Origin: Terriglobia bacterium
GTDB lineage: Bacteria; Acidobacteriota; Terriglobia; Bryobacterales; Bryobacteraceae
Reading direction: 5' to 3'
Assembly: GCA_020073345.1 (NCBI GenBank)
Contig: JAIQFI010000046.1
Span: 1-50,435 of the forward strand
Length of the DNA: 50,435 nucleotides
A program made the position numbers and the translations under genes. Shown here in pieces: positions 42,961 to 50,435 of the stretch; position 1 is the first letter of the stretch, and every line of letters begins with the position of its first letter. The notes beneath the pieces were generated by a model. That model saw only the letters and a program-made list of their open reading frames with translations. It was not told the DNA's origin and did not search any database.

Positions 42961-44691
42961 ATGAGCGTCTCCCAACCCATCGCTGCGACAGCGCTGCCGG
43001 ACGCGCGCAACCCCCGCCGGGAGCTGACGCTTCGCGCCGTGCTGGCTGCGCTGGCGGTCGCCGCCCTGGTGGGCGCATCGTATCCCTACGTGGTGCTCAA
43101 GCTCGGATACGGTCCGAATATCTCCGTGGTCAGCGCGTTCTTCGGCTTCATCATCATCTCGCTGGTGGGATCCCTCAGCGGCGTCCGAGGTACTCGCTGG
43201 GAGAACAACCTGGTTCAGACGGCGGGAACCGCTGCCGGTGAGGCGGGATTCATGTGCGTGGTGCTGGCCGCTATGGACATGCTGAACGCCAAGCCGGAGC
43301 TGGGATTCGCCGTTCACCTGACCGTCTGGCAGACTTTTTCGTGGCTCACGGTGGCAGGCTTGATCGGCGTCCTGCTGGCCGTTCCGCTGCGGCGGCATTA
43401 TATCGACGAGGAGAACCTGACCTTCGCCGACGGAACCGCGGCGGGAGAAGCGCTGCTGGTGCTGGATCAAGGTCCGAAAGAAGCCGGTCCGCGTGTCACG
43501 GCGCTGGGCGTGGGGATGTTCGCTTCCGGGCTGCTGGCCGTAGTTCGCGACAAGCTGAAGTACGTTCCTGACGCGTTCACCTTCGGGCCGGGCGGCGCCG
43601 CGCTACGCATGGGCAGCGAAGTGAGCCTGCTCTCGTTCGGCTCGGGGATGCTAGTGGGCCCGCGCATCGCGATATCGATGGGTCTGGGAATGCTGATCGC
43701 CTGGGTGATCGCGCCGCCGATGCTCGCCGCGCGCGGCATTGTCACCGAGCAGTCCTTCAACGCCATGCTGCGTTGGGTGATGTGGCCGGCCACGGGTTTT
43801 ATGGTGGCAGGCGGCGTGACAGCCCTGATCCTGAAATGGAAGCTGGTGGTGAAGACCTTTACCAATCTTTCGGTGCGGAGTGTGGATTCCACCGATTTCC
43901 CGCTGCGCTACGTGGTCGGCGGAGTCGCCGGGCTGTCTGTAGTGCTATGCGTCCTGCAAAAGATCTCGCTGGGGTTCCCGGTGTGGCTGACGATCGTATC
44001 GCTGCTGCTCTCGTTCCTGCTGATGCTGGTCGGCGCTCGCGTGCTGGGCGAGACCAACTGGGCTCCGGTCAGCGCGATGGCGAATCTGATGCAGGCGGTG
44101 TTCGCGGCCTTGTCGCCGGGGAATATGGCGATCAACATGATCGGCTCGGGAATGTCGGGTACTGTAGCCGCCAACGGTGAACACCTGATGCAGGACTATA
44201 AAGCGGGCAAGATCGTAGGCTCCTCGAATCGTAACCTTACGATCCTGCAACTGCTCGGTGTGCCGGTTGGTTCGCTGGCCGTCGCGCTGGTATATCCGGC
44301 TCTCAAAGCTCGCTACGGGATCGGCGGGCAAGGGCTAACCTCGCCGATCAGCGTCAAATGGGCAGGCTTCGCCGAGCTGCTCAACAAGGGCTTCGACCAA
44401 CTCCCTCAAGGATGCTTCGCCGCCATGCTGATCGCCGTGGCGCTGGGAGTCGTGATCACATGCCTGGAACCGCGCTACGGCCGGTTCGTGCCTTCACCGA
44501 CCGCCGTCGGCATCGGGATGCTGATACCGGGCCAGGCAATTCTGCCGATGGTCGCGGGCGGCGTCGTTCAATGGGCGTGGTCCAAATCCAGCGCGACGAC
44601 CGAGGAAAGATACTGCCTGCCGCTCTCCTGCGGATTTATCGCGGGCGAAGCGCTGGTGGTGCTTGTGTTCGCCATTCAGGCCATGATCTGA
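42961..44691 (+). CDS. OPT-family oligopeptide/metal-chelate transporter
   Basis: The 576-residue membrane protein has about 15 hydrophobic segments and matches the bacterial OPT family: 'LGYGPNISVVSAFFGFIIISLVGSL', 'RRHYIDEENLTFADGTAAGEALLVLD', 'GARVLGETNWAPVSAMANLMQAVFAALSPGNMAINMIGSGMSGTVAANGEHLMQDYKAG' style conserved loops. OPT proteins carry peptides or metal-siderophore complexes with protons. The substrate is unknown. TATAAT precedes the ATG by 12 nt without a Shine-Dalgarno. It is convergent with the aconitase X small subunit gene. Confidence 0.9.
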   Translation: MSVSQPIAATALPDARNPRRELTLRAVLAALAVAALVGASYPYVVLKLGYGPNISVVSAFFGFIIISLVGSLSGVRGTRWENNLVQTAGTAAGEAGFMCVVLAAMDMLNAKPELGFAVHLTVWQTFSWLTVAGLIGVLLAVPLRRHYIDEENLTFADGTAAGEALLVLDQGPKEAGPRVTALGVGMFASGLLAVVRDKLKYVPDAFTFGPGGAALRMGSEVSLLSFGSGMLVGPRIAISMGLGMLIAWVIAPPMLAARGIVTEQSFNAMLRWVMWPATGFMVAGGVTALILKWKLVVKTFTNLSVRSVDSTDFPLRYVVGGVAGLSVVLCVLQKISLGFPVWLTIVSLLLSFLLMLVGARVLGETNWAPVSAMANLMQAVFAALSPGNMAINMIGSGMSGTVAANGEHLMQDYKAGKIVGSSNRNLTILQLLGVPVGSLAVALVYPALKARYGIGGQGLTSPISVKWAGFAELLNKGFDQLPQGCFAAMLIAVALGVVITCLEPRYGRFVPSPTAVGIGMLIPGQAILPMVAGGVVQWAWSKSSATTEERYCLPLSCGFIAGEALVVLVFAIQAMI

Positions 44692-44710
44692 ATCAGGCAC
44701 GATCTGATCG

Positions 44711-45157
44711 TCACGCCTTCTTGGTAACTTCGGCTTTTGTTATTTCAACGACGCCGCGATCCCCATCCACCTTCACCCAGTCGCCGGTTTGGATCACGCT
44801 GAGCGGGTCCTGATCGAAATCGGTCACCGAGGGAGCGCGCGTGACCACAGCGCCTAACGCGATCTTGGTGGTCATGACGTTGAAGACCATCGCTTTGGGC
44901 GCGGCGTTGGCGATGCGTGCGAGATGAAACGCGGCCGACCAGCCCGACGATCCCTTTGCGCCGGGAAATACCAGAACTTTATCCTTGAAGCTCACTCCGC
45001 GAAGCTCGTGATGCGTCTCGATGACCGTTCCCGTCATGGGATCGATCCCGCCCCAGCCGGAAATCGTGTCGCGGGTGACCAGCGCTTCGCCTTCCGCGCA
45101 GCCGCCGACTACTTTGCGTCCGCGCAGGATGACTTTGGTGGGCGTTATGGTGCTCAT
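44711..45157 (-). CDS. Aconitase X small (swivel) subunit
   Basis: The 148-residue protein is the DUF126-type swivel domain: 'ILRGRKVVGGCAEGEALVTRDTISGWGGIDPMTGTV', 'GVSFKDKVLVFPGAKGSSGWSAAFHLARI' and 'GDWVKVDGDRGVVEI'. With the large subunit it forms a dehydratase of the aconitase X family, such as cis-3-hydroxy-L-proline dehydratase. ATG 45157 overlaps the large-subunit stop by 4 nt (ATGA); the frame is open further upstream but that part is inside the large-subunit gene. Confidence 0.88.
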   Translation of the reverse strand: MSTITPTKVILRGRKVVGGCAEGEALVTRDTISGWGGIDPMTGTVIETHHELRGVSFKDKVLVFPGAKGSSGWSAAFHLARIANAAPKAMVFNVMTTKIALGAVVTRAPSVTDFDQDPLSVIQTGDWVKVDGDRGVVEITKAEVTKKA

Positions 45158-46443
45158 CGCAATTCTCCGGCCCAGCGCCCTGTCAGCGCCGCGTGAATAC
45201 AATCCTCGGTCGTGCCGAACCACGCTTCAATTCCCATAATCGCCGGCAGGTAATGGACCTGCTTGGCGGAATCGAGCGCGACGACCTTGGTTCCCTTGGG
45301 TAGCATTCGCCCGATGGCCGAGCACGTGTCGGTCATCACCAGACCGCCGGCATCGCGAATGGTTTTGGTAAAGCCGTTGAGATCCGCAACGCTCTTCACT
45401 GCTCGAGACGTGAACATCCAAAGGCTGCGCCCGTCTTTGATTTTCTTGCCGGCCAGAAGCCGCGCGGCCTCGCCGATCTGTTCGATCGAAGCGTGCGGGC
45501 AACCCAGCATCACGTAATCGACGTTGGCATCGCGGCCGTTCGAGTTAAGCGATTCGTAAACGCGCCGCCGCTCCTCGGGACCGTAGCGGATCGTCGCCAT
45601 GGGCTTCTTTGAGTCGAACGCAATCTCGAGCGAGGCTGCCTCGGGCGTGACTCCGACGATGTGATACATCTCGACGCCGCCTGAGGAAGCTGCGGCCGCT
45701 CCGAAATGCTTGTGCCTGATGAGATCGGGTTGCCCGAGTTTACCAACTACGACTGGAATGTTCTCCTGCACGGCATCGCCGATGAAATAGCCGAGCATGC
45801 CCCAATCCATCACGCTCTCCACCGCCACGTCGACCTGCACCAGGTGCGTGCCATGGCGATAATCATCGCGGTGAAATCCCCAGTCGGGGATCTTACCGGT
45901 AAGCATGGCCGCGCTGGTGCTTTCGCGGCCTTCGGTGTTGGTGCGCGCACCGACCACCGAGTTGCAAAAGACCACGGCGGACGATTCCATCCATGCGCAG
46001 TGCTCGCCGAACGCGGGCATGTTCCCGGCCAAGTAGGGCGTGCACGTCTTGAGCACCTGGATTCCGTGGCGTCTGACCTCGGCTTCATCCTGCTGCTGAT
46101 GTGCGAAGGCTTCGAGGCTCATGCCTTGCTCAGCCCACAGCTCCGGATCCATACCGCCTTGCAGATGACAACAGTTCCCGCCGACCTTGGGGAACGGGAC
46201 GGTTTCGTCGCTATCCAGATCGAAGCGTGAAAAAACGTCCTCGAAGCTTCCGCCGCCATGTTCTTTGTAATAGTTGTGAAGGAATAGTGTCGACGACCCG
46301 GGTACGCCCGCGATATTCGAGACATCCACGAAGCGTTCGGCTCCTAGAGCCTCGCCGTAGCGGACCAGAAGATCCATGGCCTTTTGCCGGGCGGGACCTT
46401 CGGCGCCGTCGAGCATGGCTTTCTCCTGGTCGGTCAGCCGCAT
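45154..46443 (-). CDS. Aconitase X large (catalytic) subunit
   Basis: The 429-residue protein is the DUF521-type catalytic part: 'MRLTDQEKAMLDGAEGPARQKAM', 'VSNIAGVPGSSTLF', 'LKTCTPYLAGNMPAFGEHCAWMESSAVVFCNSVVGARTN', 'VMLGCPHASIEQIGEAARLL' and 'LVMTDTCSAIGRMLP'. The Cys residues of 'TCTPY', 'GCPH' and 'DTCSA' probably bind the iron-sulfur cluster. Known members dehydrate cis-3-hydroxyproline or mevalonate 5-phosphate. I prefer ATG 46443 (CACAAT exactly 6 nt upstream) over TTG 46461. Substrate here unknown. Confidence 0.88.
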   Translation of the reverse strand: MRLTDQEKAMLDGAEGPARQKAMDLLVRYGEALGAERFVDVSNIAGVPGSSTLFLHNYYKEHGGGSFEDVFSRFDLDSDETVPFPKVGGNCCHLQGGMDPELWAEQGMSLEAFAHQQQDEAEVRRHGIQVLKTCTPYLAGNMPAFGEHCAWMESSAVVFCNSVVGARTNTEGRESTSAAMLTGKIPDWGFHRDDYRHGTHLVQVDVAVESVMDWGMLGYFIGDAVQENIPVVVGKLGQPDLIRHKHFGAAAASSGGVEMYHIVGVTPEAASLEIAFDSKKPMATIRYGPEERRRVYESLNSNGRDANVDYVMLGCPHASIEQIGEAARLLAGKKIKDGRSLWMFTSRAVKSVADLNGFTKTIRDAGGLVMTDTCSAIGRMLPKGTKVVALDSAKQVHYLPAIMGIEAWFGTTEDCIHAALTGRWAGELR

Positions 46444-46482
46444 GCTTATATTGTGCGCCAACCGATGTGAGGCGGGTTCGGT

Positions 46483-46746
46483 TCAGCGAGATTCGAGATG
46501 TTTCAGGCGAGCGTCCAAAACTTCTTCGACACGGCGGAGTTCGGCTCGCCAGAGGTCGCGCATATCGTCGAATCGTTTATCGATGGCATCAAAACGGGCG
46601 TTGACGGCCGTGAATTTAGCGTCCATCTTGGCGTTGAGCAAGCCAATGAGAATTGCCACCCACGCCGTATTGAATAGCAGCGGAATCCCGACGGCGAGAT
46701 AAAGTTGTTGATTCGTCACCACGAAGAAAGTGCGCTCCGGCTGCAC
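46483..46746 (-). CDS. Small membrane-anchored coiled-coil protein
   Basis: The 87-residue product has one membrane helix (about 15-38, 'LYLAVGIPLLFNTAWVAILIGLL') and then a charged heptad-like stretch 'KFTAVNARFDAIDKRFDDMRDLWRAELRRVEEVLDARLKHL', probably a coiled coil. No function is known. GTG 46746 is preceded by GGGAG at 4 nt. It sits between the FAD enzyme and aconitase X genes in the same direction. Confidence 0.7.
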   Translation of the reverse strand: MQPERTFFVVTNQQLYLAVGIPLLFNTAWVAILIGLLNAKMDAKFTAVNARFDAIDKRFDDMRDLWRAELRRVEEVLDARLKHLESR

Positions 46747-46768
46747 TTATTCTCCCATAAATCCGCGC

Positions 46769-48073
46769 TCAGCCTTCGATATTCGCCCGCAGCCGCTGGC
46801 GCAGCGCATCGAGGTCGATATTCTGCACGCTCCCGGCGCCGGCCAGATCCAACGCGTGCGCTGCGGCCGCCCCCATCGCGATGCAAGGACCCATCACGCG
46901 CACGCTCGAAAGCGCTGTCGCATCGCCGTCGATGCAACGCCCGGCCGCGAGCAGGTTGTCAGCGCCCGGAGGGGTCAGACTGCCGAGCGGCACGTAGTGA
47001 ACATGCTCGGCATCGAACGGTTCCCACACGTAGCCCTCGGCGTGATGATGCTGCTCGAGCGGCCACGCCGTGCGCGCGATACTGTCGGGAAACTTTACGC
47101 CGCGTCGAACCTCGTCCACCGTGAGGTGATGCCGGCCCACGATCCAGCGAGTCTGGCGGATTCCAGGCAACCCGTACGCCCGCACGCGCGCCTGGCCGAA
47201 TGCTTCCGGGAACTCGCCGCGCAGGAAATTTATCGTGCGATCCGCCTGCTCCTTGCCTTCGATACCTATGCGTGAGGATTCCAGCGGATCGAGCGGCGTT
47301 TCGATGTGGGTCATGTTGACTACCGCGGTCGCGCGGCCGGGGAAACTCATGGCGAATCCGTCGCGGCGGACCAGTCCGTACTGCTCGCCGCGGTCGCGAA
47401 TCCGCGCGGACATTTCCTCGCGACTGGGCTTCTTCGCCTCATCGAAATTCTCGATCACGATCATCTGCGACCCGTAGATAACGCCTGCGGCGGGCTCACG
47501 GCATTCTAGTCCCGCCTGCCATACTACGGCGGCATCGCCCGTCGCGTCGACGAATCCATTCGCGCGGACCACCACATCGCCATAGCGCGTGGCAAGCTCC
47601 AGCGCGGAAACTCTGCGCCCGCCGTGCCCATCTGTGCGAACACGTCGGAGAACCGCGCCTAAGAGCGGAGTAATCTTCAGCTCCAGGATCTTGCGCTCCA
47701 CCCACCGGCCCAAAGCAACCTCGTTGTAGAGAGCGTTGAGCGAGATACCACCCATCACTAGGTGAAGATCACCGGTGGCGCCCAGGTCGCGAATCAGATC
47801 GTCGGCGATGCCATGCGTGAGTTGTTTGTTGCCGGGTGGGTTGCCGAACAAGCCGACGATCATGCCGATGATCGAATTCACCGCCTGGCCGCCCAGCGCG
47901 GGAAGCCCGTCGATCAGGATGACGTTCCGGCCCAGGCGTGCGGCTTCTATCGCGGCGGAGACTCCCGAGATGCCCGCGCCGACCACGCAAATATCGGCCG
48001 TGTGTTCGCGGACTGGCGGCGACCCCGCACGTTTCACAACGCGGGTCTCTGGACGAAACGGCTTATTCACCAT
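46769..48073 (-). CDS. FAD-dependent oxidoreductase (FAD_oxidored type)
   Basis: The 434-residue flavoprotein has the dinucleotide motif 'DICVVGAGISGVSAAIEAARLGRNVILID' at about 28-56, 'GLPALGGQAVNSIIGMIVG', 'GFVDATGDAAVVWQAGLECR' and a C-terminal 'NLLAAGRCIDGDATALSSVRVMGPCIAMGAAAAHAL'. This layout is that of the FAD_oxidored family often found in sugar or cofactor catabolism clusters. Substrate unknown. Its ATG lies 6 nt after the SDR stop, so they are probably cotranscribed. Confidence 0.85.
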   Translation of the reverse strand: MVNKPFRPETRVVKRAGSPPVREHTADICVVGAGISGVSAAIEAARLGRNVILIDGLPALGGQAVNSIIGMIVGLFGNPPGNKQLTHGIADDLIRDLGATGDLHLVMGGISLNALYNEVALGRWVERKILELKITPLLGAVLRRVRTDGHGGRRVSALELATRYGDVVVRANGFVDATGDAAVVWQAGLECREPAAGVIYGSQMIVIENFDEAKKPSREEMSARIRDRGEQYGLVRRDGFAMSFPGRATAVVNMTHIETPLDPLESSRIGIEGKEQADRTINFLRGEFPEAFGQARVRAYGLPGIRQTRWIVGRHHLTVDEVRRGVKFPDSIARTAWPLEQHHHAEGYVWEPFDAEHVHYVPLGSLTPPGADNLLAAGRCIDGDATALSSVRVMGPCIAMGAAAAHALDLAGAGSVQNIDLDALRQRLRANIEG

Positions 48074-48079
48074 GCCTGC

Positions 48080-50196
<2,117 letters not shown>

Positions 50197-50202
50197 CGGT
50201 TC

Positions 50203-50208
50203 AGTGTA
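50203..50208 (-). promoter_or_regulatory. -10 element of the catabolic cluster, leaderless spacing
   Basis: TACACT (complement of 50203-50208), six bases, then the ATG of the MFS gene. No clear -35 box. Confidence 0.5.
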
Positions 50209-50283
50209 TGTTACGGCGGATCTTGCCTGCCACCCGGTCGCCCGCCTCTCCCCGAGATTTTCCCGCGCACAGGCAAGCTCGCG

Positions 50284-50435
50284 CTACTCGGCCGGCACCG
50301 ATACCGTGGCCTGGTCGTAATTGCATTCGCCCATGCCGCCTTCCGCGAAGATGGGACGCTCGGCGATCCACTGGAAGGATTCTTCGAACACGTCGCGCGT
50401 GTATGGTTCGAAGACGATGCGCTCGCCCGGTCCCC
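50284..50435 (-). CDS. C-terminal fragment of an unrecognised protein, cut by the window edge
   Basis: A frame open from the right edge ends at TAG (complement of 50284-50286) after 49 complete codons. The visible part includes 'IVFEPYTRDVFEESFQWIAE' and ends 'NYDQATVSVPAE'. The helix with 'ESFQWIAERPIF' is faintly like the end of NMT1/THI5-type substrate-binding proteins, but this is too short to call. It precedes the MFS gene in the same direction by 87 nt. Confidence 0.5.
   Translation of the reverse strand, partial: GPGERIVFEPYTRDVFEESFQWIAERPIFAEGGMGECNYDQATVSVPAE

Noticed and set aside
44692-44710. Possible bidirectional terminator between the OPT and aconitase X genes
   Set aside because: Only a weak ACGATC/GATCGT repeat is present, partly inside the gene end, and there is no T run.
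44711-46443. Annotating aconitase X as cis-3-hydroxyproline dehydratase
   Set aside because: No hydroxyproline pathway partner lies nearby, so the substrate is left open.

Overview
The window is a dense, GC-rich bacterial chromosome segment. It carries about 42 protein genes and no rRNA, tRNA, CRISPR array, prophage or insertion sequence that I could find. Gene content suggests an acidobacterium of the Solibacter/Bryobacter type: a tgt-yajC-secD-secF block next to a TonB/ExbB/ExbD/ExbD/TPR block, a secreted protein of the 'DGKPDLSGFW' type, a DUF4097-like repeat protein, a PEP-CTERM protein, a hopanoid-type FAD desaturase and a GH51 arabinofuranosidase. This placement is inferred from gene content, not from a marker gene. 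No stretch above 300 bases lacks a gene; the longest gene-poor stretch is 34220-34472.

Layout. 1-8114 (minus): tgt, yajC, secD, secF, tonB, exbB, two exbD, a TPR lipoprotein and the first 32 codons of a Pro-rich protein. 8189-10767 (plus): cysS and a Cys/Met-family PLP enzyme. 10777-17725 (plus): a histidine operon hisI-G-D-C-(HAD)-B-H-F-A, preceded by what reads as a complete ribosome-mediated attenuator with a His-rich leader peptide. 17696-21696 (minus): tilS, ftsH and a phosphoglycolate-phosphatase-like gene. 21729-23576 (minus): two envelope proteins. 23604-27698 (plus): FGGY sugar kinase, KdsC-like phosphatase, ACT protein and PLP decarboxylase. 27637-29556 (minus): hybrid histidine kinase. 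29741-31029 (plus): pyrD-ridA. 31041-34398 (minus): RNB nuclease, small secreted protein, HpnE-like desaturase, and a 35-residue membrane peptide behind a 21-bp palindrome. 34473-36647 (minus): fused trpEG. 36772-38704 (plus): PEP-CTERM protein and Bcr/CflA efflux pump. 38723-42934 (minus): GH51, MFS and a CxxCH protein. 42961-44691 (plus): OPT transporter. 44711-50196 (minus): a probable catabolic cluster (MFS, SDR, FAD enzyme, aconitase X large and small subunits). 50284-50435 (minus): the end of an unrecognised gene.

Most notable observations. (1) The his leader has nine His codons in 26, a 1:2 / 2:3 / 3:4 set of competing stems and a GAAA-capped terminator; its start codon lies only 9 nt after an extended -10, so it is probably almost leaderless. 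(2) Nine genes have a -10-like hexamer (all xAxxxT) exactly 6 nt before the start codon with no clear Shine-Dalgarno sequence, which suggests widespread leaderless mRNAs. (3) SecF carries a ComEA/GspK-like helix-hairpin-helix insert. (4) A HAD phosphatase inside the his operon is a candidate for the missing histidinol-phosphatase. (5) Several closely spaced divergent gene pairs seem to share one symmetric -10 element.
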